Of a DNA stretch of 61,515 nt, positions 43,330 through 52,516 are shown in pieces. Under the pieces are notes generated by a model that saw only the letters and a list, made by a program, of their open reading frames with translations, was not told the origin of the DNA and made no database searches. Made by a program: the position numbers and the translations under genes. Position 1 is the first letter of the stretch; each line of letters starts with the position of its first letter. The stretch lies in NCBI GenBank assembly GCA_019359545.1, contig JAHHHB010000031.1, positions 1-61,515 of the forward strand, in the 5' to 3' direction. Origin of the DNA: Desmonostoc geniculatum HA4340-LM1 (lineage in GTDB: Bacteria; Cyanobacteriota; Cyanobacteriia; Cyanobacteriales; Nostocaceae).

Positions 43330-45251
43330 AAAACAGGCGATCGCTAAAAAATCCATTTAAGTACAATGTAATTTTCTTAACTAAATAAATACTTAATTGC
43401 ATGAGAATTAGTCTTGATGAGATATCTCACAAAGATTACTAGCAAGCTATTTGACGATTATTAAAAAAATATCAGCAACCAAATCAAATTACTTAGTAAT
43501 AATTAGAATGTTTAATTAATTGAAGACGGAATGAGGGTATAAAATTCATCAAGCTGTTCTAGGCTTGACAAACGAATTAAAGATAGAATCGCAAAAATTG
43601 TCCCAGCTTCCGGCTATCCATTGACACCGAAGATGTAGCAGAATTTCAGCATTATTTTTTAACCAAAACTTACTATTTCCTTTCATTCTTAAATTGACAA
43701 CTTGGCGGATTAAACTTTCAACTGCACCACTACCAAGAGGGAGTTTTTTAGATGCAACTTCATTATATTTTCAAAGCCTCCGTCGGTAAGCTTTTAAAAT
43801 ATAGTTTCGTTCTCGTATTAAAATCTTGCAGCGTTCGCCAGTGGCAGATAATATAAACTCACTCATGTTTTTCATTAAACTTAAAGTTTGACCTTTTTTT
43901 AAACTTTTGCGAGCTTTTTTAAACCATGATTGACGCTCATTATCTGTGCTAAAAGCAGCATCAGCAAACTCTTGTAAATGCTCGGCTGCATGATAAAAAT
44001 CTAATAGTTGATAAGTTTCATTTGGGCATTTTATTTTTTTTAATAAAGGTGGAATATGTTTCCAAATCCATTCAGCACCATCGGCAATTAATAATACCTG
44101 TTTTGCTTGACTAATCCCTAAATGCACTAAATACATTTCTAAGATTGTTAAAAAGCCTTCATATCCTTCGTAGGTGCCATCATTAGTTATAGGAATATCT
44201 GAATTTTTTACTTTTCTACCTTGTTCATTTACTGTATAAATAGTTAATAATTTTGGCTCAATCCATTCTCCTGTAAAGCCTCTGCGATTAGTTTTAACTT
44301 TACGTCTCCCTTTTTTGTTAATCCGAATACGTGTACGACCACCGTCTACAGCGATTACAACACGTTGGTCTTGCAGAGTATTTAAGTTAGATAAACTACC
44401 AGATTCTAAGTCATTTAACTTATTTTTACGTAAATCTATCCCGATTTTACCAAAATAATATGTTAACCGTTCTATTCGTTTTAGACTAATATTTATTCCC
44501 CAATCAATTAGTGTTGTACGTGCAGCTTCAAACGAGCCTGCAATTGCACCATATTGAGCCACCGTTGATAAAACAACTGGGGTTAAACCCTCGGACATTC
44601 CTAAATATTTTAAGAATGGGCAAAATCCTTCATGCAAAGATTGTTTATTTTTGTGGTGATTTTGTTGATTTTTGCGTTCAACTACATACGGTAGTTTTAG
44701 AGTTACTTCGACATTGCCAACTGTTAATATTTGTCGCTTTTTACAACCATGTTTTTGCGTCCTATTATGCCACCATCCCTGTGTCTGGTGCATTGCTTTA
44801 TCTAAAAATTCTTGAGATTTAGACAGATTATGAAGCAATAAAGCAATACATTCTCCTGCTAAAATTAATGCAGATTCTCTGATTTTTTCTTCACGTGTTT
44901 TGAGAAATTGTCCATCAAAATATGGGATATCTATTACTTCTAAAAGTTTCGTAACTTTTTCTTGAAAATGTTCTAAAGATTTGCTTAGATCAAAATTAGA
45001 ATATATATGATTTTTCACAGTAGGCATTCCCGGTTTTTGTTTTGATGTCAGATATCAAAACCTTTACTTCAAAGGGAATCCTACCTTTTTTTTGCGACAA
45101 AAAACGAGTTATCTTGATATTCTATAATTGCCAGCAGAATTATCTAGTAATATTACTGTGGTTATAGTATTAGAAATCTTAATTGTACTGAAACTAGTTT
45201 TTAGCGATCGCCTGTTTTTCACCCGACCTCACCAAATCGCGTTGCTCCCTC
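43297..45251. mobile_element. Insertion element with perfect 54-bp inverted ends (1955 bp)
   Basis: GAGGGAGCAACGCGATTTGG at 43297 begins a 54-bp stretch (43297-43350) that is exactly repeated in inverse at 45198-45251, including a HIP1 octamer. Inside is one transposase gene on the minus strand. Left flank: the DyP gene; right flank: a different gene (45255). No target duplication is visible. The family is uncertain (ISLre2/ISKra4-like). Confidence 0.8.
43549..45027 (-). pseudogene. Transposase of the 54-bp-TIR element, interrupted by in-frame TGA
   Basis: The main ORF starts MPTVKNHIYSNFDLSKSLEH and has a DDE-type core: VVIAVDGGRTRIRINKKGRR, QVLLIADGAEWIWKHIPPLL, YQLLDFYHAAEHLQEFADAA. It stops with a TGA at 43771-43773 (KAYRRRL-stop), yet the same frame continues for 73 codons to 43549 with EVASKKLPLGSGAVESLIRQ (the Glu-containing GSGxVES block) and RMKGNSKFWLKNNAEILLHL. 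The third catalytic residue thus lies beyond the stop. Unless TGA is read through, the enzyme is inactive. The IS family was not firmly identified. Confidence 0.7.
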
Positions 45252-45254
45252 CAC

Positions 45255-45992
45255 ATGAGCGATAGCATCAGCGTAGGCATAATCAACAATCAAGTGACAG
45301 CACTGGAGGCATTAGAATCAGAAATTGAGGTACTTAAAACTTACGGTAACTTAGAGCAACAATCAACTTATTTAGACCAAGTATCTAGCCATTATCAAAG
45401 TTTATTTGAACAGGAACATGATGAAAAGCCCAAACCAATTAGAGCAGAGTACAAGCCTTTCATGCAATCTGTTGTAGCTCTAGCAGAGAATCCTAACAGA
45501 ACGCCAGAAATTATTCAGCAGGCGATGGATGTTAACCGCCTAATGTACCGAGAAATGATTGGTGAGGGGTGTTATCAAAACCAGATAGCGGTTGATTTAT
45601 TCAAAAGTGCTAAAAAACCTGAGATGGATTTAATCAGGGAAAACAGCCGCTACTTGTATCGTGATGTTAATTATATTAAAGATAAGAAATCTTCGTCAGT
45701 TTATTTAAGCACAGGGATAACACCAAAAGGTTACTCACCAGTAGAATTATTAATTAGCCAAACCAATAAATATTTCCAAGAATCACAGTTAGAATCGCGT
45801 CCCATTGTCCAGTTTAAAGAATTATTCAAAGGAGTAGAATTTTCACCACAGCAAAAATTTGCAGCGATCGCCGCCAAATACGAGTTTGATCTGAAGTTCA
45901 ACGCTGCGGTTCGGATGTCTCAACGGCGTGAAACTGAGAAAGGGCCATCCGCAATAGTGCAAACTCCACACTGTACGTTCGCTCATTTTTGA
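45255..45992 (+). CDS. Hypothetical 245-aa protein, ends altered by IS insertions
   Basis: A mostly helical soluble protein (MSDSISVGIINNQVTALEAL, HYQSLFEQEHDEKPKPIRAE, PEIIQQAMDVNRLMYREMIG). Its ATG lies 3 bp from the end of the 54-bp-TIR element and its 3' end (HCTFAHF-stop) runs into the outer inverted repeat of the IS1634-like element. In another frame the same 3' DNA reads STLYVRSFLKGKRN-stop, the same tail as the small minus-strand gene at 47676-47868, so a frameshift near the 3' end is likely. Function unknown. Confidence 0.5.
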   Translation: MSDSISVGIINNQVTALEALESEIEVLKTYGNLEQQSTYLDQVSSHYQSLFEQEHDEKPKPIRAEYKPFMQSVVALAENPNRTPEIIQQAMDVNRLMYREMIGEGCYQNQIAVDLFKSAKKPEMDLIRENSRYLYRDVNYIKDKKSSSVYLSTGITPKGYSPVELLISQTNKYFQESQLESRPIVQFKELFKGVEFSPQQKFAAIAAKYEFDLKFNAAVRMSQRRETEKGPSAIVQTPHCTFAHF

Positions 45993-46016
45993 AAGGCAAG
46001 AGGAATTAATGCCTTA
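45970..46016. repeat. Outer inverted repeat, left arm
   Basis: Begins ACTGTACGTTCGCTCATTTT and is repeated in inverse at 47669-47715 with few differences. It lies outside the inner end that is shared with copy 2 of the IS1634-like element, so it belongs to the target or to paralogous gene 3' ends rather than to the element. Confidence 0.65.
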
Positions 46017-46060
46017 CTGTGTAAGGTTTCAAGGTGATTTTGGATCTAATGGTAGTGATA

Positions 46061-46144
46061 CCGTGTAATACTTGGAGAAAGGCCTGTCAGCTTAACGGTG
46101 TATTATACGGACAGACCAAACCCCTGTTTCCGTGTAATACATGG
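46061..46144. repeat. Palindromic motif array, left end of copy 1
   Basis: CCGTGTAATACTTGG at 46061-46075, CGGTGTATTATACGG at 46096-46110 and CCGTGTAATACATGG at 46130-46144, spaced 34-35 bp. The consensus CCRTGTAWTACAYGG is palindromic. It may be the transposase-binding site, or the target of the RHH-like protein of 59435-59875, whose gene carries the same motif. Confidence 0.75.
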
Positions 46145-46211
46145 AAAGAATGAGAGGCTATTGCTCATAAATATGCGCTTGGTGTAATTCTTCATATGAC
46201 ATCCGAAAATC

Positions 46212-47356
46212 ATGGAAATAACTTCTGAGCGAATTGACGATATTCCCGTGATAGTGGAATGGCTCAAACAGATGGAAATAGCCAAATGTATTGACCAAAA
46301 GCTGAAGGAACCGCATGGAAACCACAAAGGACTGAGCTACGGACAATTGTGTGTATTGTTATTAACGTATATAATTACCCAGTCAGACCATCGGTTATCT
46401 GCGGTGGAACCTTGGGTAGAATCACACCGAAAGATTTTAGAGTTGAGCACCGGGTGGTCGATAGCGGAAAAAGATGTCAGTGATGACCGATTGGCAAGGG
46501 TAGTAGAAGAATTAGGTAAGCAGTCAGAGGCTAGGCTTGAAATAGAAATAAAGTTGGGACGACATCTGATTCGGGCTTACGAATTATCGACAGAAGTGGC
46601 AAGAGCTGATACAACTAGTTTTAGTGTGAATCATCAACAGGACGAATCACCACAAGAAAGTCTACTGCGTTATGGCTATTCCAAAGACAAGCGTCCAGAC
46701 TTGTTGCAATACCGTGAATTATTGGCAACCCTTGACCCAATGGGAATGCCGTTGATCAGCGCCACTGTTGAAGGTAATGGAGCCGATGACCCACAAAAAA
46801 CTCGACCACTGAGTCCGTAACGAGTATTTGTCTTCAACTTCATATCCAGCAAATTGATGATGCGATTAAACTTTCACAAACCGTGGCTGGATGGCGATTG
46901 TATGTCACCAACGCCCCGACCACTCGACTGACCCTACCACAAGCGGTAATGTATTACCGAGATGAATGGCTTTTGGAACGTGGGTTTCACCGTTTTAAAA
47001 GAGGTTCTTTGCCCGCCTTACCTATTTACTTCCAAAATGAAGACCGAATCACTGGCTTGATGTTCGTGTTGAACATAGCTTTGCGCGTATTTACCCTGAT
47101 GGAGTTTGTGGTACGGCTGGCTCTTGAGGAAACTCAACAATCTTTAGCTGGTCTTTATGATGGCAATCCAAAGCGAACAACCAATCGCCCATCTACCGAG
47201 CGAATACTTAAGGCTTTTTGTCACCTTACTCTCTATTTTCTTCCTGATTCTACCATCTTCATCACGCCTCTATCCGAGCTTCAAAAACAAATTCTCTCCT
47301 TGATGAAAATGCCTGATTCCCTTTATCAGCTAGATTCGGAGTATTGCTTGAGATAA
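46212..47356 (+). pseudogene. IS1634-like transposase with internal out-of-frame deletion
   Basis: The N-terminal half (46212-46820) starts MEITSERIDDIPVIVEWLKQ, a DUF4277 domain, and reaches the first catalytic Asp (VARADTTSFSVNHQ) and GTVEGNGADDPQ-like sequence. The C-terminal half (46883-47356; open from about 46826 as ICLQLHIQQIDDAIKLSQTV) has AVMYYRDEWLLERGFHRFKR with the catalytic Glu and GLYDGNPKRTTNRPST. About 150 residues between, with the second Asp, are missing and the frames differ. The gene cannot encode a working enzyme, yet the same deleted form is present twice, so it was copied after the deletion. Confidence 0.8.
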
Positions 47357-47436
47357 TTACGTCTACCCCCTAAGAAATCAGCACTCCTTGACAATAAGGT
47401 ACAAAATTGAATGTCCCATTTCAACATCAGCCTCAA

Positions 47437-47624
47437 CCGTGTATTACACTGCAAGCTGAACTGGGAATAATTCTGCTCGTCCATGTATTACACCGATACC
47501 CCGATACTCTTACAGTCTTTTTTTGTGAATTCTCGGCTTCCCATATATTACACGGAAGAGCGGCTTCCCTTTTTCCATGTAATACATCGTTAAGCTGACA
47601 ACCTTTTCCCCAAGTATTACACGG
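47437..47624. repeat. Palindromic motif array, right end of copy 1
   Basis: Five sites: 47437-47451 (CCGTGTATTACACTG), 47481-47495 (CCATGTATTACACCG), 47541-47555 (CCATATATTACACGG), 47575-47589 (CCATGTAATACATCG) and 47610-47624 (CCAAGTATTACACGG). Spacing is 34-60 bp, so it is not a CRISPR-like regular array. The first two, with their spacer, resemble the two sites upstream of the RHH-like gene (59884-59942). Confidence 0.8.
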
Positions 47625-47675
47625 TATCACCACCATCAGATCCACAATCACGCTGAAACCTTACACACTAAGGCA

Positions 47676-47868
47676 TTAATTCCTCTTGCTCTTCAAAAAT
47701 GAGCGAACGTACAGTAATGAAACCAATTCCTCTGGAGAAAGCAGCTTATTCTTCAAACCTAGCTGTTCAGCCACAGACTGAATATCTTGAGCATCAACCA
47801 CTCGACCGAGAATTTTCTCCCCATTGCAGGTCGTTACATCTAGGCATCCCCCCAGATGCAGTAGTCAT
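47676..47868 (-). pseudogene. Small 63-aa gene frameshifted in a G6 run
   Basis: From ATG at 47868 the frame reads MTTASGG and then stops early; removing one base in the plus-strand C6 run at 47848-47853 restores CLDVTTCNGEKILGRVVDAQ, DIQSVAEQLGLKNKLLSPEE, LVSLLYVRSFLKSKRN and a TAA at 47676. The last 15 codons lie in the outer inverted repeat of the IS1634-like element. The protein family was not recognised. Either a recent frameshift or a sequencing error in the homopolymer. Confidence 0.5.
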
Positions 47869-48098
47869 TTTTAATTCGCCTTTTTGTTCTTTCACTTGAT
47901 GTATTCCAGAAAATACTCAAGTACAACTTGTGGTATTCTCCAGAAAGTTCGATTGCTGCTTCTAGATGCTGTCGCGCGATGGCAAAGCGACAAGTATTGC
48001 CTACTTTTATTCAAAAATAAAACTGGATTCTTATAGGACTTCGATTTGATTTAGGAAAATATACTGAGACTGAAAAGCCTGTTTTATCAGCGCTGAAA
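47869..48098. other. Gap with possible remnant of a small upstream ORF
   Basis: On the minus strand QHLEAAIELSGEYHKLYLSI and, in another frame, QVVLEYFLEYIK-stop can be read upstream of the 47868 start, perhaps a decayed partner gene of the small protein. Not enough for a gene call. Confidence 0.3.
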
Positions 48099-48935
48099 TC
48101 AGAACTGATGATTTTTGGTTTTGACTCGCTGATACAGTTCTTCCATTGTTTCAATAAAGGAAGCATCATTGTGCCAGAAATCAGGAAAATCCCCTTGTTT
48201 CTTAATCAAAATTGCACAGATACTACCTGGAGTCGCCACTTCAATAGTTTGTGGTAATCGTTTTGTACCTAACCAAAATTCCCTAGCATTTGGCATTTGG
48301 TTAAGAGATTGCTTTTCTAGCTTAGTGTATAGCGAATTAGAAAGTTCTAAAGGAATTTCCTTAGTATTCAATTCTGACAATAGAGCTTTTCCCAAAGGAG
48401 AATCAGCTAATTTTGCTTGAAGTTCTGCTTTCGATAATCCCCGTAATTCAAATAACAACCAGGGATTATTATCTAATTGAGAAGCCACTAAATAGTAAAC
48501 TCCAGCAATGTGCTTACAAGGATTAGCATAATCTGGACAATCGCATTTAGTTTTGAAATCCTTACTACTATGGGGCAATAAATGTAGTCCCAAATGAGAG
48601 AAAGTATCTTCAATATTTTCTGGAACTTCATTTAGCAGCAATCGAGAAATGATGCTGGCTTTAGAAGAAAGCTTTTGGATAGCTTCATGCCAACGGGTTT
48701 TAGCAATAGGTGTAATTTGAATTTCTATATTATAAGTTGGTTCCTTGTAGACTCCAAAATAGGGATTAACTGAGCCTCTGACTTTGGCAGTAATTTTATT
48801 TAAGTCAATCTCAAAGCTTTTAACTTTACCACCGCTAGCATAAGACCGTCCTCTTTTGAGTCGGTTATCATCTGTAAAAGCTTCTAGTGCTTGAATAAAG
48901 CGATCGCCCCACCAGGTTCGACTAAATTTAGCCAT
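48099..48935 (-). CDS. SWIM zinc-finger protein
   Basis: A 278-aa protein starting MAKFSRTWWGDRFIQALEAF, typical of cyanobacterial SWIM proteins. The motif KCDCPDYANPCKHIAGVYY (near residues 129-147) is the CxCx(n)CxH SWIM finger, which binds DNA or protein partners. It is encoded 5 bp downstream of the SNF2 helicase gene on the same strand; the two families commonly occur as a pair and likely act as one complex. Its targets are not known. Confidence 0.85.
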   Translation of the reverse strand: MAKFSRTWWGDRFIQALEAFTDDNRLKRGRSYASGGKVKSFEIDLNKITAKVRGSVNPYFGVYKEPTYNIEIQITPIAKTRWHEAIQKLSSKASIISRLLLNEVPENIEDTFSHLGLHLLPHSSKDFKTKCDCPDYANPCKHIAGVYYLVASQLDNNPWLLFELRGLSKAELQAKLADSPLGKALLSELNTKEIPLELSNSLYTKLEKQSLNQMPNAREFWLGTKRLPQTIEVATPGSICAILIKKQGDFPDFWHNDASFIETMEELYQRVKTKNHQF

Positions 48936-48940
48936 AATAT

Positions 48941-51900
48941 CTACTCCAAAATTGCACTCTTATTCAATGAAATCAACTGCTTAAAGGCTTCATTATCTAA
49001 TTCGGTGAGCCAAGATTCATCACTACCAACAACAGCATTAGAGAGTTTTTTCTTATCTTCAATCATTTGGTCAATTCTCTCTTCTAGAGTCCCAATGGCA
49101 ACAAATTTATGCACAAAGACATTCTTCTTCTGACCAATCCGAAAAGCGCGGTCAGTTGCTTGGTCTTCAACTGCTGGGTTCCACCAACGGTCAAAGTGAA
49201 AGACATGGTTGGCTTTCGTGAGGGTGATACCTACGCCCCCTGCTTTTAAGGAAAGGATAAAAACCGATGGTTCTGTATTTGGGTCTTGAAATTCGGTAAT
49301 CATTTGTTCTCGACGTGGGCGACTAGTGCCACCATGCAAATAGTAAGTATTGCAATGCAGACTATGTTTGAGATGTTTTTCAATCTTTTCACCCACTTCC
49401 GTAAATTGACTAAAAATGAGTAAACTTTCTCCTTCATCAACTGCCTCCTCAACCATCTCTGCTAACCGACTGAGTTTATGCGAACGTAGTGGTGAAAAGT
49501 CACTCCCATCTTGCATAAATTGCGCTGGATGATTACAAATCTGCTTCAATTTCATCAGAGTTGAAAGAATCAATCCTTTGCGCTGAATTCCCTCTGCTGA
49601 TTGCAATTGTTTTTCTACATCTAGTACCACTACTTCATAAAGCGATGCTTGCTCTTTGGTCAGGTTAGTGTAGAGTTTTTGTTCAACTTTATCTGGCAAG
49701 TCATTAATAATAGATTGGTCAGTTTTTAACCTTCGCAGAATTAGAGGTTCTACCAGTTTTTTCAAGGTGGCAGATTTTACACGGTCATTGTCTTTTTGAA
49801 TCGGAATCTCGAAGATTTTACGAAACTGGGCTTCTTTACCCAAGTAACCAGGATTGAGAAAATTAAAAATTGACCATAAATCCAGTAAACGGTTTTCTAC
49901 AGGAGTGCCTGTCAATGCCAGTCGGTGTTTAGCTCTTAGTTTTAAAATCGCTTTGGTTTGGGCAGCTTTCGGATTTTTAATATTTTGTGCCTCATCCAGT
50001 ACTAAACGTTGCCACTCAATGCTGCTCAATAACTTTTCATCTTTGCGGACTAGAGTAAAAGAACTAATTATCACATCGTTTTGTTGACAAGCAGCTTTGA
50101 AATCAGCCAGATTTTGCAGCCTAGTGCTACCATGATGCACCATAGTTTTTAAATGAGGTGCAAATTTGGCAATTTCTTTCTGCCAGTTGCCGACAACAGA
50201 AGTCGGGGCAATTAATAATGTTGGTAATGGAGATAAGTCAGTAATTTTTTCCCCGACTTTAAAAGCTTTATGCAACTCCTTCTCTTGTACTAATCGGGCA
50301 ATCACCTGCACGGATTTCCCCAAACCCATATCGTCTGCCAAACAGCCATTTAATCCCAAATTTTCCAGATATTGTAGCCAGGAAACACCACGCTTTTGAT
50401 ATTCTCGGAGGGTGCCTTGCAGATTATCAAGTTCAGAAATTGGCTCTAGGCGACTTTTATCTTGTAGCTTTGCTATCATCTCTGACAAAGCTTCATCATG
50501 TTCAATTTCCCATTCTGACCCCAATTCAGCACTGCGTTGTAGGAACTCCAGTAAGGTCATCTGGGGTTGTTCATTACCGTGGGACTGCCAAAATTCGAGT
50601 AACTGCTGCATTTTATCCCGGTCTAATTCCATCCATTGACCGCGAAAATGCACTAGGGGAGTTTTAGCATTAATCAGTTGTTCCCATTCAATAGGTGTGA
50701 CAGTTTGCTCCCCAATCGCTAACTCATACTGATACTCCACCAGTGAGTCTAAGCCGAAATAGCTTTTTGTTTCCCCTTTGGTTGCAGCAAGTTTGCTACC
50801 CGATGCTTTGAGGCGAATTTTGGCGCGGCGACGACCTGTGGGAGTATACCAAGCAGGTACAATTACTTTGAATCCTGAGTCTTCTAACACCCAAGCACTT
50901 TCTTGAAGGAAGTCAAATGCTTCTTCTAAGCTAAGTTGCATTGCGATTGGACTCGCTGTTTCCAACCCAAGCCATAGTTTGGGATACATCCTGGCTGCAT
51001 ACCCCAGATTCAACAGCAAATTTGTTTCAAAATCTTTCCCAAAATCTTTATGTACAGCAGTTTTAGTAAATTGATTCATTGTCCAGTAGTCTGCTAAGGC
51101 CAACTTCAAAGAGGGGTCTTGTTTACTGGCTACTAGAAATTGAATTTGCCAATTGTCTATTTGTTCAGAAGAAGGAGAATGTAACTGGAAGCACAGATGA
51201 AAAGGTGAATCAGATTGAGTACGAGTAATTTTGGTTTTCCACACCAACCATTGCTGATATTCCTCAAGAGCAGTATTTGTTGTTAGTGGATTATGCTGAC
51301 GAGGAGAAAAGCAAGATTCAATTAGAGAATCAGCAATTTGTTTGTCAAAAGCGGCTGTTGATGGAGTGTGAGTCACTAAATCATGAAGTACATATTCGGA
51401 AAAGTGACGCAATAGTGTTTCTCGATCAAAAAATTCAATGCAATCACTAATTTTTGCTTTACCTGCTGCACAGATTAGTGGCATATATTCAATATATTTC
51501 AGAATATTTGCTTCATATTGTGACGAAATAATTTCCCAGGTGGCATAAATTTCAAATGCTGCTTTATCAGTCTTGCTTTTGCCTTTTTTCTTCGGATTTT
51601 CCGATGATAACTGTCGATATTTTAGGGCGGGAATAAATTGGTCTTTGAGGATTACTTGTTTAAAACTTTGAGTGTAATGATACCAAAATAATAAATCTGA
51701 ACCAATTTGAAACTTCTCTGCATTATATATTGCTAAAAAATGGATATCTTTAAGTAGTTTAATAATATTAAGTGCTGTGACATTTTTGGTAGACACTACT
51801 GTTTCATAACAATCAATCTGCCAATATTGGAATTCTTCATAGCTGTCAGTCAACTCAATTTCTAAATACTTGGTTAATTCTGGTGAGGGTAGAGGCTGAT

Positions 51901-52150
51901 TATTGGTGGTTGGTAAAGCAAAGTATTTGGGAGATATCGTCAAGCAAAATTTAGTCTTGTCTTCTTTAATTCCCAATTCTTCTACTAAAAAGGCGATTAA
52001 TTGGGATTTAACCAAATGTCCAGGATGAATTTGTTGAGTATTCGTGTGATTTTTTTTGAATGATTGAGTTTCTACCCACAAGTAAAAAGACCCTGACTGA
52101 ATAAAGTCAGTTTCCTCGTTTGGTATCCAGGTGCCATGAAGTATTCTCAT
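48941..52150 (-). CDS. SNF2/RapA-type SF2 helicase
   Basis: A 1069-aa protein. The N-terminal ~530 residues are a specific domain, followed by a Snf2 motor: GLNGCLADDMGLGKSVQVIA (motif I), TLLIAPTSVVGNWQKEIAKF (Ia), WQRLVLDEAQNIKNP (DEAQ box), LTGTPVENRLLDLWSIFNFL (III), FILSLKAGGVGITLTKANHV (V) and DRAFRIGQKKNVFVHKFVA (VI). All motifs look complete. Snf2 enzymes translocate on duplex DNA and displace proteins, for example RNA polymerase. Paired with the SWIM gene. The start at 52150 is a TTG or ATG (MRILHGTWIPNEETDF) consistent with the family. Confidence 0.9.
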   Translation of the reverse strand: MRILHGTWIPNEETDFIQSGSFYLWVETQSFKKNHTNTQQIHPGHLVKSQLIAFLVEELGIKEDKTKFCLTISPKYFALPTTNNQPLPSPELTKYLEIELTDSYEEFQYWQIDCYETVVSTKNVTALNIIKLLKDIHFLAIYNAEKFQIGSDLLFWYHYTQSFKQVILKDQFIPALKYRQLSSENPKKKGKSKTDKAAFEIYATWEIISSQYEANILKYIEYMPLICAAGKAKISDCIEFFDRETLLRHFSEYVLHDLVTHTPSTAAFDKQIADSLIESCFSPRQHNPLTTNTALEEYQQWLVWKTKITRTQSDSPFHLCFQLHSPSSEQIDNWQIQFLVASKQDPSLKLALADYWTMNQFTKTAVHKDFGKDFETNLLLNLGYAARMYPKLWLGLETASPIAMQLSLEEAFDFLQESAWVLEDSGFKVIVPAWYTPTGRRRAKIRLKASGSKLAATKGETKSYFGLDSLVEYQYELAIGEQTVTPIEWEQLINAKTPLVHFRGQWMELDRDKMQQLLEFWQSHGNEQPQMTLLEFLQRSAELGSEWEIEHDEALSEMIAKLQDKSRLEPISELDNLQGTLREYQKRGVSWLQYLENLGLNGCLADDMGLGKSVQVIARLVQEKELHKAFKVGEKITDLSPLPTLLIAPTSVVGNWQKEIAKFAPHLKTMVHHGSTRLQNLADFKAACQQNDVIISSFTLVRKDEKLLSSIEWQRLVLDEAQNIKNPKAAQTKAILKLRAKHRLALTGTPVENRLLDLWSIFNFLNPGYLGKEAQFRKIFEIPIQKDNDRVKSATLKKLVEPLILRRLKTDQSIINDLPDKVEQKLYTNLTKEQASLYEVVVLDVEKQLQSAEGIQRKGLILSTLMKLKQICNHPAQFMQDGSDFSPLRSHKLSRLAEMVEEAVDEGESLLIFSQFTEVGEKIEKHLKHSLHCNTYYLHGGTSRPRREQMITEFQDPNTEPSVFILSLKAGGVGITLTKANHVFHFDRWWNPAVEDQATDRAFRIGQKKNVFVHKFVAIGTLEERIDQMIEDKKKLSNAVVGSDESWLTELDNEAFKQLISLNKSAILE

Positions 52151-52516
52151 AGTTATAATGCCTCTGGATTGTTTGGAAATTCACGCGCCTTAGAATTACT
52201 TTAGCAAACAGAGGTGCTAGAACTATCTTCTGTATGGCAAGAAAAGCGATGAAGAAGGAGTGCGGTAAGCTCCCGTTAGGCTTTTTATGTGGGCTGTGTT
52301 GCAGCGATCGCCGTTTCAAAGGGAGCGCTATTCTGAATAAAGATGAGTTCGGGATATTTGGCGATGCTCTAAGGCAACGTAAAAGACGAACGCAGTCACT
52401 GAAGACAGAGCAATCTCTATTTTTATTGCACTAAGTGCAATCGCTTCCAATACTGCGTTAGCATCAGCATAGTCTACATTAGCTAAAATATCAGATCCAA
52501 AGACCCGCGATCGCTT
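52151..52516. other. Intergenic region between SNF2 helicase and HNH pair
   Basis: No supported gene. It contains two HIP1 octamers (near 52304 and 52508) and a palindrome ATTGCACTAAGTGCAAT at 52425-52441. Divergent promoters for the flanking genes are expected here. Confidence 0.45.

Larger units (their letters stand above)
46014..47672. mobile_element. IS1634-like element, internally deleted, copy 1
   Basis: Contains both ends with TGTGTAAGGTTTCAAGGTGA-type inverted repeats and arrays of the CCRTGTAWTACAYGG motif (three at the left, five at the right). The transposase is split into 46212-46820 and 46883-47356, with the middle missing. Positions 46407-47672 recur, almost identically, at 60131-61396 in the same orientation (offset 13724). 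Confidence 0.8.

Noticed and set aside
47437..47624. Repeated 15-mers with 34-60 bp spacing, reminiscent of a short CRISPR array
   Set aside because: Spacers vary in length, repeats vary in sequence and orientation is not constant because the motif is palindromic; no cas gene is present. Better explained as protein-binding sites.
47407..47651. ORFs on both strands across the palindromic array (PCNTWGK/VLHGK-type repeats)
   Set aside because: Their repeated peptides are only translations of the array and copies recur at 61131-61375; no start signal or domain.
47699..47899. 66-codon plus-strand ORF MSERTVMKPIPLEK
   Set aside because: It is antisense to the frameshifted 63-aa gene and begins within the outer inverted repeat; no independent support.
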